NCBI GenBank assembly: GCA_026419775.2
Contig: JAOPGA020000415.1
Span: 1 to 24,802, forward strand
Origin: Acrasis kona
Taxonomy: Eukaryota; Heterolobosea; Eutetramitea; Acrasida; Acrasidae
Length of the DNA: 24,802 nucleotides
Direction: 5' to 3'
Below, piece by piece: positions 8,516 to 17,993 of the stretch (the stretch's first letter is position 1; every line of letters begins with the position of its first letter). Position numbers and translations under genes: made by a program. The notes under the pieces were generated by a model. The model saw only the letters and a list, made by a program, of their open reading frames with translations, searched no databases and was not told the origin of the DNA.

Positions 8516-9768
8516 TCACAAATTAATTCTTTTATTTGATAAATCTTTGTACAGCAATTGATGAAAGTGATGCGCAATGTGCTCCAACTCTGGTGCATAG
8601 TATCCATTTTCATAACCAGAGCTGTTTAATCCCATCTGTACGCTCTCACAAATTTCCGTATCTTCCATCTGTACCTGATGCGATGCCTCAAGACCTCTAC
8701 TCACAAAATCCAAATCATCAACGCGAGATTTATGGAAGAAGTAGTGGTAAACTATATCTGTAGTATTTACGTCGACAGGAACAACTACATTAAAATCAGC
8801 CATGGACGTGTATATATTTACCATCCAATTGGGATAAATGTAAGCGTATAGAGCGCCGAGGTCACCAATACGGTCTTTAAAGTCCTTTTCGCTCCGTGAA
8901 GACTCTTTGGAGGGTGCGGCAGATTGTATACTGTAATTTTCGAATCTCTCCACTGTGTATGATTTCGAATCAAGTTGAGCATCGAGTCCCTTATGTAGGT
9001 ATCGCACATGATAACCACCATCCAAGTAATTTTCAAGCACTACCTTCCAGTTGCTTTTTACTCTATATGTGCACGTCTTCACGTGTTGGTAATGTTTGTG
9101 GAAATTATCCACGTGATCGCCCTGTAGAAAAATTCGCATGCGATCGTTTAGCACCTTCAAATCAGGGAAGGTATTTTGTTGGTTAAAAAAGTTGAGGAAC
9201 ATTAATGGACCCCACCGATGAGAGTCGATGGACTTTAATTTGATCTGGCTGGCTTTGAAATTTTTAATGCCCTTAAGCTTTGTAGCCATTTGTAACCTGC
9301 CGTCTAATTTATACTGCCAACCGTGATAAGGACAGGTTAGAGAATTAGCCGACCCACAACCATTCACCAATTTGGCAGCATGATGCTGACAAACGTTATA
9401 AAAGGCGCGACTGTTTCCTTCATCATTTACGAACACTGTCCATTTTTTAGTACAATTTAAAAAATCTTCTCACAGTAGGGTTCATTTAGAAAAACTCCAC
9501 TCTCGTATTTACCAGGCTCATCCAAGTTGTTCCAAAGAGCTCCTGGGATCCAGTTGCTGTTATTCGAAGATTTATCTCTTCCGAAAACTCTATCCTTTTC
9601 CTCTTCGAAAATGTTTTCAGAAGTGTACCAGCAGCTTGGTGGCGTTTTGGATTCTGAGACGTGAGAGTGTGGATCAAATCCATGCCTTTCGCTTTTGTCA
9701 AAAGATACTCCTTGATGAATGCTACGACAAGCGTGGCGAACTGGAATTATAGATCTCAATGCCCTCAT
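8516..9768 (-). CDS. Choline monooxygenase-like Rieske oxygenase
   Basis: Exons 9768-9474 and 9435-8516 with a 38-nt phase-1 intron give 404 aa. The start MRALRSIIPVRHACRSIHQG is rich in Arg and lacks acidic residues, as in mitochondrial targeting peptides. The Rieske [2Fe-2S] ligands are present as C113-Q-H115 and C132-P-Y-H135. The mononuclear iron site is NYLDGGYHVRYLHKGL, with H240 and H245. This block, the following ALYAYIYPNWMVN, and VQMEDTEICESVQ are close to plant choline monooxygenase (choline to betaine aldehyde, first step of glycine betaine synthesis). I recognise the resemblance by eye. A different quaternary-amine substrate (carnitine, other betaines) remains possible. No aldehyde dehydrogenase partner or reductase is in the window. 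Confidence 0.85.
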
Positions 9769-9960
9769 TTGAAGTGATTTTGATTTCAGGAAGCCTTTTG
9801 TAAAAGTTGATACTTTGAACAAAATTTTTATGATGTTGTTTAGTCTATCGGGAGAAATCTAATATAATAATCTTATGTTTTTATTATAGTCGCCTTGCTA
9901 TTACTGTTGTGCACTGTGTGATATAATGGATTGTTGTAAAAACTGGTAAACTACAAAGAA

Positions 9961-10454
9961 ATGTCACAAAGCATCCTCCCTCTGGGTAAGTGATCGTTGA
10001 TTCACATATTTAGTATGCAGAACTCGTCGATAGATGTATTGGATCACAAATGTTCGTAATTATGAAAGACGATAAGGAACTTGTTGGAACGCTTAGAGGA
10101 TTCGATGATTACATCAGTTAAGCACGACATTCAAACAACTTATTAACCAAACAATAGACATGGTACTTGAAAATGTTACGGAATAGTATGTATATGCGCG
10201 TCATTTTAATGATTTAAACAGTAAGTGTCTACACTGATGGTGGGAGAAGAGAAAACAAGCACGAGTCCATCTTGTTAAATGGAAACAACATTAGCATGGT
10301 ACGTTCATTCCACACACATTATTCTAACATGACAATCAGCTCGTTCCAGGGTCAAAGTAACTTTAATTATCCGTCGAAGCACCACTAAACCTTTCACAGA
10401 GGACCCGACCAACACCCAGAAGTTGCAGAACCAGGCCAACGCTCAGGCATTTAA
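9961..10454 (+). CDS. LSM5: U6 snRNA-associated Sm-like protein LSm5
   Basis: Subunit of the LSm2-8 (nuclear, U6 snRNP) and LSm1-7 (cytoplasmic mRNA decay) rings. Six exons, 9961-9985, 10021-10116, 10158-10185, 10226-10298, 10340-10350 and 10400-10454, are separated by introns of 35, 41, 40, 41 and 49 nt; the joined frame gives 95 aa. The product follows LSm5 throughout: [16 protein letters not shown], then [20 protein letters not shown] (Sm1), then [17 protein letters not shown] (Sm2), with a short tail as in the human protein. Each intron has GT..AG ends and most have a TAAC/TAAA box before the acceptor. If the last intron is retained, the protein stops at 10360 after LVPGSK (80 aa). Exon 5 is only 11 nt. 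Confidence 0.92.
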
Positions 10455-10494
10455 TAAATACAATTTATCTAAGAAAAGTTTTTTGTTTAATTGT

Positions 10495-11307
10495 TTAACA
10501 GATACCAATCTTGGTGGCAAGTTCAACAGCCTCTACGTCCTTTGGTAGCTTGATGAAAGCCTTCTTGTCTCCAGTTGAGCGGATAACAGTTCTGACCTTC
10601 TCAACCTTAGTTTCGTACATGCTTTCAAAGGCCTTTTTGATTTGTCTCTTGCTGGAGGATAGTGCAGTGATGAAAATAATGGTGTTTTGTTCTTCGATCA
10701 ACTTCAAGACACCCTCACCGGCAGTCAATGGGTGCTTTAGGACTTCATACTTGTCAAGGGCTCTGGATTTTGGTACAGAGTGACGGACGTATTTTGGTGC
10801 CTTGGGGAGCTCAAGTGGCTTCTTAACGCGGAAGTGAACGCTGGTGTGGATCTTTCCACTTCGTGTGCGCTTACCATTCTTCAAAATGTTCTTAAGGTTC
10901 TTGCGGGCCTTCTCTCTCAATTTTTCCTTGGAGATTTTGGCATCTCTGGCTCTCTTGGCGTTATCCACAACAACCTTTGCCTTTGGCTTGACAACTTTGG
11001 TCTTTGGTTTTGTTTCAGTGGCAGCAGCCTTTGGGGCAGCTTTTGTGTCTTGAACTATAAGGAGTTAGTAACATTCTAAACAATTATTGTGTGTGTGCAT
11101 TCGTGTGAGGGTATGTAATAAAAAGTGGAGGAAGTAAAAAATTATTCGAGGTTAAATGTAATGTGTCTTCGTTCGTCTTGTGTTGTTTATACTATCCATG
11201 TTTACGGTAACACATTACACACAGCCCGTACTACGAGCACACACACAAATATATTGATTTAACATACCCTTCTTGGCGGCGGGCTTCTTGTCAGTCTTGG
11301 ATGTCAT
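10495..11307 (-). CDS. RPL23A: 60S ribosomal protein L23a (uL23)
   Basis: Exon 1 (11307-11268, MTSKTDKKPAAKK) and exon 2 (11054-10495) join in phase 1 across a 213-nt intron, giving 199 aa. The conserved C-terminal uL23 domain is obvious: YVRHSVPKSRALDKYEVLKH, then IIFITALSSSKRQIKKAFES, then VRTVIRSTGDKKAFIKLP. It binds 25S/28S rRNA near the polypeptide exit tunnel. The N-terminal extension is a Lys/Ala/Pro-rich tail longer than in human L23a (156 aa). The first intron is by far the longest in the window and carries a perfect TACTAAC branch box 13 nt before its acceptor. The gene is convergent with LSM5, with 40 bp between stops. Confidence 0.95.
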
Positions 11308-11411
11308 TTTTGGCTGGGTTGTTTCCTTTTCACTCACGAAAACTTTTTGTTTTTTTCAAATTTTCACAACCAATGGTTGATTGAGCGAGTTTACTAATAT
11401 ATCAAGTTACA

Positions 11412-12077
11412 ATGGCCACAAAGATATCATGGAGCAGCTTCGGAGAGGTCAAGAGAGCAATAGAGGCTAATACATCGCATACGACAGTCAAATTAGTACT
11501 CGTTGGATATGGTGTTACTTACATACCTCCCTCACGGACCAGTTTAGAGTTTCTATCCGACTTTGCAAAAGATTCTGGACCATACAAGGAAAGAGTAAAG
11601 GTATTTTTGATTGATGAGGAACGAATAGCGAGGAAGTTCTGCGATGATAATGAGTTTGTCGTTGGAACACCCCTACTACAGGTATATTATAACGGTAAAA
11701 GCGTGAGGTACAGATATGTCAGAAAAGATAATGTGGACGGAGATACAAAATCAACAAACATTCTCATCGGACAGCTGCACAGCACTACAATACAAACTAT
11801 TGTCAGTTCCACATTAAGCGCTGTAAATAAAAACCCTTCTTCAGAAAATGTAGTGGTTGACCTTGACGTTGATGTGCTCACAAATGTACCCAGAAACGAA
11901 GAATTCCAGAGCGACGATGATGAAGATGACGATGATGATTCAGACACAGATACTGGAGAGGACACTACAGAAGAAGATTCAGAATCAGAAAACACAGACG
12001 AAGGCAAAAAACATAAAGAGGAAGAGCTTGATGACGACGAATCTGATAATGATGACGAGGACAGTGGAGATGATTAA
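11412..12077 (+). CDS. Thioredoxin-fold-like protein with acidic tail
   Basis: 221 aa, no intron, ATG at 11412. Residues 1-125 look like an alpha/beta domain: TTVKLVLVGYGV (strand), SLEFLSDFAKDSG (helix), RVKVFLIDEERIARKFCDD (strand and helix), then VGTPLLQVYYNGKSVRYRY. The proline in GTP before two strands resembles the cis-Pro loop of thioredoxins, but no CxxC redox pair is present, so a redox role is unlikely. From residue ~158 the chain is almost wholly Asp/Glu/Ser (a run of DDD, EDD and ESE units), typical of histone or basic-protein binding tails. The family is not recognised with certainty. It starts 104 bp from the divergent RPL23A gene. Confidence 0.6.
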   Translation: MATKISWSSFGEVKRAIEANTSHTTVKLVLVGYGVTYIPPSRTSLEFLSDFAKDSGPYKERVKVFLIDEERIARKFCDDNEFVVGTPLLQVYYNGKSVRYRYVRKDNVDGDTKSTNILIGQLHSTTIQTIVSSTLSAVNKNPSSENVVVDLDVDVLTNVPRNEEFQSDDDEDDDDDSDTDTGEDTTEEDSESENTDEGKKHKEEELDDDESDNDDEDSGDD

Positions 12078-12522
12078 AAAATAAAACCCATAATTTTTGT
12101 ATATTGTTGTAATAATTCTGACTTGACAATATGTGCGACGGTCATTACGAATGATGTATTGATAATATACTAGGAGAATGAGTAATGATCGTACAAAATG
12201 TCTAACGGTTCAACGCTGATAATTGTTTTGTTTTCTTCGGATAAACCGCAAACCTGTATTTTTCGGAAATCTGAGAATATTAAACAATTGGCCTCATCTC
12301 ACTTAATTTTAGAGAATAATCGTTAAATTTCTAAAAAAAAACGTGTATCATGTCTCCTTAAGTGATGCTGTACTCAATGTGAATCCAGAATCTTAGTTCC
12401 GGCGCGGATTTTCAAGCGAACCGGGTTAATATGACAAGTAAGGTCAATCTATTGATCCTAAAAATAATCGTCTAATAAAATGATCGTATTTATAAATAAC
12501 TAAAAACAAAACAGAAACACAG
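12078..12522 (+). other. Intergenic region with a short ORF at 12198-12326
   Basis: Between two plus-strand genes. It holds the 3' end of the acidic-tailed gene (AATAAAAC at 12080) and the 5' flank of the tectonin gene. An ATG at 12198 opens 42 codons (MSNGSTLIIVLFSSDK... to TAA 12324-12326), which could be a small gene or a first exon. GT..AG pairs downstream of CGT 12321 allow a short extension ending RIFKRTGLI, but none is compelling. A GC-rich inverted repeat, TCCGgcgCGGA, sits at 12398-12408. Confidence 0.3.
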
Positions 12523-13635
12523 ATGCAAATGGTGACACAAGACCTATATGCTGAGCCCTCAAGCACAACAAACTCTTATATTGTGGTGACTGAGCCTTCC
12601 ACCCAATTTCAGGAAATGCAAGAAATGAAGCAGGGACTGACTCCAACCATGACCACCGCACCAAGCCAAGAACTCTTCTCCGCACAACAGCAAGTTAATT
12701 TAGATAACACCCACCCACTTTATACAACACAAGCCCAAATACCTGAGCAACAACAGATTGGAACTGACTTTATACATCCAGTCCTCCAACAAGAAAAGGT
12801 CCCAACACCACTAGATCAAAGGGAAAATTTAATTTCAAAGGAAAATGTTATTGATAAGATTATTGACAACCCCACCTTGGAACCAATTAATGATTCTGAA
12901 CATTTAAAAAGTGTATCAGTCGGCGACAAGGGAATTGTTTATGGACTCACTAAAGGTGGTCACATTCACAAATTAAACACTGAATCTTCTCCTTTTGTTT
13001 GGCAATTTGTCCACACCGGCAAGATCGGCTTCAAGGCCATCTCCGTCGGAAAAGGCGACAGTCTCTACGCCATCGGTCTTTTAGATAGTTTACTTTACCA
13101 ACTCAATTCAAAAACAAACCTTGTTGAAAGATTAGAGATCGAAGAAAATTATGAGATCTCACAAATATCCGCTGTTGATTCCAAATCAGTGTACGCAGTT
13201 ACAGAGAGCGGCGTCTGCGTCAAGTTGAAGCACCCCAAATGGACAAGAAAAAATGCAGGAATCATTTGGAAGGTAATCAGCAGCCCACCCTTACGTCGCA
13301 TCTCAGTATCGGGTCGTAAGATTTTCAACTCTGAGGTGTGGGGTATATGTACATTAGATAACAGAGCCATGCGCAAGGAGCCTAACCTTGCAGATTGGGT
13401 TCCGTTCGAAGAACAATTGTTGGACATTACCGTCACTCGTGATAATGCAGTGTATGGCATTCGCTTGAGCGATAATGCAATTGTTCAATGGGACCACCAT
13501 GGGAGGTTCCAACCTGTTTCCATGTCCGGATGTGAAAATGCATTGTTGAGCAGCATCTCTGCCTTTAGAGAAAATGACCACATTTTTGCTGTGAATGCCA
13601 ACGACGGAAACATTGTCAGATTGGGCAAGAATTAG
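12523..13635 (+). CDS. Tectonin beta-propeller repeat protein
   Basis: 370 aa, no intron, ATG at 12523. Residues 1-~125 are Gln/Thr/Ser/Pro-rich and probably disordered. From ~128 the chain shows five or six tectonin-type repeats with the pattern 'SVG..G.VYG....G.I..L': LKSVSVGDKGIVYGLTKGG, KAISVGKGDSLYAIGLLDS, ISAVDSKSVYAVTESG, LDITVTRDNAVYGIRLSDN and SSISAFRENDHIFAVNAND. This predicts a six-bladed propeller. Family members act as lectins (Physarum tectonin, TECPR1/2, fish egg lectins) or phagosome/autophagy adaptors. There is no signal peptide, so a cytosolic or unconventionally surface-exposed role is likely. Confidence 0.85.
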   Translation: MQMVTQDLYAEPSSTTNSYIVVTEPSTQFQEMQEMKQGLTPTMTTAPSQELFSAQQQVNLDNTHPLYTTQAQIPEQQQIGTDFIHPVLQQEKVPTPLDQRENLISKENVIDKIIDNPTLEPINDSEHLKSVSVGDKGIVYGLTKGGHIHKLNTESSPFVWQFVHTGKIGFKAISVGKGDSLYAIGLLDSLLYQLNSKTNLVERLEIEENYEISQISAVDSKSVYAVTESGVCVKLKHPKWTRKNAGIIWKVISSPPLRRISVSGRKIFNSEVWGICTLDNRAMRKEPNLADWVPFEEQLLDITVTRDNAVYGIRLSDNAIVQWDHHGRFQPVSMSGCENALLSSISAFRENDHIFAVNANDGNIVRLGKN

Positions 13636-13693
13636 ATTTTTGAGTGTATCTATTTAATAAAGAATTCACTTGTTGAACCTTTTTGTAATTTGA

Positions 13694-14791
13694 ATGGAAG
13701 GGATGGGTTTTGAAAGGCTTTATCAAGCTGTGTGTAACAAAAAATTTGTGGACAGGATTAAATCGACTCGATATGGTTTTGAAAGGTTCACCGAGGAACA
13801 AATTCGCGACAAACAATTGCCATCATACAAAGATGAGAATTTTTTATCGACCATCGAATCAGAAACCGATAACATGATGAAGCAGGATTGGTCCACGCAG
13901 AGGAATCTTTGCTATAAATTTGGAAGTAAACAGAGGGATAATTTTGGTGAACACGACATTTGTCCTTGCTGCTGGGTTAGTATATTTTGTATTCAGAAAG
14001 GCTAATGTATAAGGTCACAGTTAATAGGTGCTACTGCAATAATTTTATCAGTGTGACAGGCGACGACATGAACAAACCGTCTCCCCTTCTTGACGATAGA
14101 AAAATCAAAACTAATTTATGCGTTTACATGCACACGAGAGTGAGTAACAATAATCAAAACTATAATAATTACTTTTAGGAATTTTACAGATCAAGCAATA
14201 CCGCAAAGGTCATGCTCAGTTCAATAGAAGGATCTGATTTGTTTATATCAGGATTAGCCAAGCACGAACAAGAACTAGAGGCTGAATATTGGCGAAAGAC
14301 CGAATCGGGAGAAAAAAATGTCGCAATATTGTATCCGAGCGAGGATGCACTCACTGTGAGTCATTTACAAGTTGTTGTTTCTAATCATTTGTCAGTTTGA
14401 GGAGTACTTTAAAAAGCAGAGCGAGAACAAGAAGCCAATAGAAGAATTTACACTATTTGTATTGGATGGGACCTGGGGTAACGCACGTAATTTACACAGA
14501 AGAGTTCCATCATATGTACCCAGAATCAAAATCACCCCACCCACAGATTACCAAAACTTGTTCAGCACGCTACGTCAACAAACATCACAGGATCGCATAT
14601 CAACCTTAGAAGCCACCAACATGGGATTCAGAGAAATTTACGGACAAGACAGTCCGACCTGTAACGTCATCAATGATAATCTGAAAATCATGATCAACGA
14701 GATTAAAAAATTAAATGGAAGAAAAGATGAAGGATTTGCTCCAAAAAGACCGGTAGGAGAAAAAAAGACAAAAAACAGAAAAAAAGTTTAA
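13694..14791 (+). CDS. DTW-domain protein (tRNA uridine aminocarboxypropyltransferase-like)
   Basis: Exons 13694-13979, 14021-14139, 14179-14355 and 14396-14791 with introns of 41, 39 and 40 nt give 325 aa. The DTW/TapT domain features appear in order: cysteine cluster CPCCWVINRCYC made by the first splice, the strand LCVYMHTREFYRSSNTAK made by the second, VAILYPSEDA, and the signature DGTWGNARNL. In characterised members this enzyme makes acp3U in tRNA from S-adenosylmethionine. The C-terminal tail is very basic (KRPVGEKKTKNRKK), consistent with RNA binding. The N-terminal ~90 residues are not recognised. The start is the first ATG, 58 bp after the tectonin stop. It is convergent with the next gene, with 5 bp between stop codons. 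Confidence 0.88.
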
Positions 14792-14796
14792 ACACT

Positions 14797-16811
14797 TTAA
14801 TGTGATGGTGATTCGCCCCAACCAACAGTTTTCGCCAATTCAAAAATACCTCTCTCAAATTCGGTCACAAATAAACGATACGGATCACGAATCAACTCTT
14901 GTTTCTCTTCCTCTCTCTTTTCCTCAATCACCAAAATCTCATCCTCCTCATCTCCATCCACATTTTTTTCAATCTTTTTTTTCCTCTTCCTCTTCTTCTT
15001 CTTCTTCTTCTCAGTGTCCGCAACCACGACCACATCCATCTTCTTCGAATCTTCCAAATCTCTAAATTCTTCCAAATGCTTCCTCAGCGACTCCACTCTG
15101 TTAAACGGCTTGTCTTGTAGAATGAGATATTGACAATCCGATAAAACGCGTCCGATACAATCTCCATATTCAATCATCATTTTGTAATATCGATTTCCTC
15201 TAAATGCACTAAACAATCCATCTTGTTCCAATTCACAAAATAAATCTTCGCCGCCGAATCGTTCGAATTGGTTCCTGGCGACGTTAAATCCAAATAATTG
15301 AGTTAACGTATAAACACAAATGATTGCCAAATTACGATCGTTTTTTAAATGTGTGGTGATGCATGAAAGTAAATTCTTCACGAAATGGAATCGATTGCAG
15401 ATCGTGACGTCGATGATTCGTGACATTTCTTGGTACCATTCTGGATGACCCCATAATTCTGGATTCTGACATATTTTTCCAATGATTGAGATGGCAAAGA
15501 ATTTGATCGGCATGCATTTGGATTGGTTGCTCAATTCCATCATGATGTGAACGAACGATTCATTCCTGACGAATTGAAATTTAATGTGTGGCGATGCACA
15601 ATTGGCGAATTGATAAAGTGCTTGGGTGATGTATTCGCAATTCTTGTCCAATTGGGAATGACTTGATTGGAGCATCGTCATGATGGAGTCCATGTTGATG
15701 GAATCGAATATAATGTTGCTGTGGCTGCCTCCTGCGCTTCCAATCATGTACGATAGTGCTGATATGCTTGCGACCGATAATTCAAAATCAATGGCATGTG
15801 ACTGGATCTGAGTGGATAATTTATCAAGGACTTGATCGAAGGGAACCGTTTCGTTCTTGATGATGCGATCGGCTGCGTTGAGCGATCGGTGGCTGCAGAG
15901 ATCGCAAATGGCTTTGGTGGCGAAGAATTGTAATTCGTTGATTAGTTTAATGTCGCAGTCGTTGGGTCCATCAATGTGAATGATTAGTGATTGGAGAATG
16001 CTTTCTAAACCTCCACAGCTCATGATTTCTTCAACGTTTTTGACTTGGTTTTGTTGTAATGCATAATCGATGAATATGGTTATTCCTAATGACCTTGCAC
16101 TAATGTCGCTGCTTCCTACTAAGGAGACTACATCATCCAGTGGGAGTGGATCCAAGTCTTCAAGGATGGCGTGTATGGATTGTTCCTTTTGTTTGACTCC
16201 TGCTGAGAGGGCGTCCTTGATCATTTGTTTTTCGTATTCAAGGCTCAGTTCTATTAGCTTGTCCGTTAAAAGTGTTTCTGTGTGTTCTTTTGATGATTCT
16301 AATAATTTTGTGGAGAGCAGTAGGAGGGCTTGTAGTACTTTGTCATCTGGTTTGGAAGCGGACGTGTAATTTTCATAGGCTTCCTTAAATCTATTTACAA
16401 GAATGAGTGCATGACCTCTAATGATGTACGTCTAGTTGAAGTGTTACTGACATAATTATGATGTGTTTGTTGTTTAATACTTACATCTTTCATTACTTGA
16501 TCATAATGGCCATAACGCTCATGACCAGATTGTTTTAGGGTAGATTGGACTAAATTACAATCATTAATGGCCATGTCATAGAGTTTGCTGTATAAGAAGG
16601 CAATGGCACGAAAACGGTATATGGTCAAGAGTGGTACAAGACCGATCGAAGTGGTCAAGCAACCTAATGCCACACTACTTTGATTTAAATCCAATAATCG
16701 AAGTCCCTGTAGATAACCTGCATATACTTGACCTTGTACACTTGGGTGGGCTTTTCCAATCAACTCCTCCTCCTTAACAAGACAAAAGAGGGATGCATCA
16801 AATTCATTCAT
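14797..16811 (-). CDS. TPR/armadillo-like helical repeat protein
   Basis: Exons 16811-16485 and 16431-14797 with a 53-nt phase-0 intron give 653 aa. The N-terminal ~170 residues form helix pairs resembling TPRs (VYAGYLQGLRLLDLNQSSVA, YRFRAIAFLYSKLYDMAIND, IIRGHALILVNRFKEAYENY). The centre (about 190-500) is a series of helices typical of armadillo/HEAT solenoids (SARSLGITIFIDYALQ, SVASISALSYMIGS, IKFFAISIIGKIC). A very basic run (EKKKKKKRKRKKK), an acidic stretch and a terminal helix follow. TPR plus ARM layout recalls UNC-45-type chaperones, but I see no clear UCS signature, so only a scaffold or co-chaperone role is inferred. The first in-frame ATG is 16811; upstream in-frame codons run into the ankyrin gene. 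Confidence 0.7.
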
Positions 16812-16842
16812 ATGTGATTGACTTCTGTCAACAAGAACACTA

Positions 16843-16852
16843 TTGGCGCCAA
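16843..16852. promoter_or_regulatory. E2F-like palindrome in a bidirectional promoter
   Basis: TTGGCGCCAA is a perfect 10-bp palindrome in the 68 bp between the divergent start codons at 16811 (minus) and 16880 (plus). It matches the core of the E2F/DP consensus TTTSGCGCSAAA, which is conserved in plants, animals and many protists. It is a GC-rich island in otherwise AT-rich DNA. Regulation by E2F is inference. Confidence 0.4.
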
Positions 16853-16879
16853 AACGAATTGTTGAACGTGTGTGATCAA

Positions 16880-17850
16880 ATGTCACCTATAACAGAACAG
16901 TTACTGAATGCTTGCTTATCAAATAACTACCAGTTTGCGAATGACTTGCTTCAAAATTCACCTCCATCAACGTACGATATCAATGCACTTAAAATAGACG
17001 AGGGTGGTTGTTGTTTGCATTATGCGATTATGCACCAGAATCCAGAACTTGTTCGTTTGTTACTACGATATGGAGCAAATCCCGCTGTACAGTCACTTGA
17101 GGGTGGGAGCAATGCTCTTCATCTTGCTGCGCACACAGGTAACCATACTGTGCTGCAACTCATTCTAAATGCACCAACCACAAGTGATTCACTTATTGAC
17201 TCTATTGACCAGGAGCATTACACACCCTTAATGTTCGCTGTCGCCAGTCGGAGTGTGTACTGCATTACAGAATTACTAAAGAGGAAATGTGATGTTCATA
17301 CTATCGAGTCGAAAAGTAAACGAACTGCTCTTCACATTTGTTGCATGGACAAATGTCTAAGAGAGGACGGCATGGATGACGAGGATGCTATTGGTGCCCA
17401 AATTGAAATTTCGAGGCTACTATTAAATTACGGATCGGATCCCAACAAGAAGGTAATTAATCATCACACATTTTCAAATAATTAACTCTTTAGGATGATA
17501 ATGGCCAGACACCACTTCACTTGGCTGTCATGACGCTAAGTCAGAAAGTCTGCAGCACTTTACTCAACTTCAACGGACTGATTGACATTAGGGATAATAG
17601 CGGAAAAACAGCAAGGGACATTGCCATAGAAATGAACAATCAACCACTTGCTACATTTTTAGAAAATAAAAGAGCATCCGTGCTACATGGTTACAACACA
17701 ATACAAGCCAATCTACAGCCTCTTTTAAGAGAGAATGAATCATTACATGAAAAAGTAAAGAAGCTTGAGTCGGAGGTTGATGAGCTGCGTAATTTGTTAA
17801 CTTCAAACAAATTCAGAGAGTTGGTAATGTCGATTGTTAAAAATAATTAA
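16880..17850 (+). CDS. Ankyrin-repeat protein with C-terminal coiled coil
   Basis: Exons 16880-17452 and 17494-17850 with a 41-nt phase-0 intron give 309 aa. Ankyrin repeats are clear: GGCCLHYAIMHQNPELVRLL, SNALHLAAHTGNHTVLQLIL, YTPLMFAVASRSVYCITELL, RTALHICC followed after an insert by ISRLLLNYGSDPNKK, then NGQTPLHLAVM made by the splice, and SGKTARDIAIEMNNQPLATF. The C-terminus forms a short coiled coil (LHEKVKKLESEVDELRNLL). Role: protein-protein adaptor, partner unknown. The start is the ATG at 16880 (MSPITEQLLNACLSNN); an in-frame ATG at 16793 would overlap the divergent gene and is less likely. Confidence 0.85.
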
Positions 17851-17993
17851 AAACCGGGTGTGTGACCTGTTGTTTTTTTGAAAGTTGAATTGTGTAAAAA
17901 ATAAAATTGATTTATACACGTGTCATCCTGATAACACTTGTTAGTTTGTTGTGTTTTATTGTTGGACTGATAATTGGGTTGAGTAATACAATT

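Noticed and set aside
8516-9768. Recent bacterial transfer of the Rieske gene
   Set aside because: It contains an intron of the local type, has an N-terminal targeting-like extension and most resembles plant choline monooxygenase. Nothing in base composition sets it apart by eye.
10511-11079. Long plus-strand frames opposite RPL23A
   Set aside because: They are antisense shadows of the strongly conserved uL23 coding sequence.
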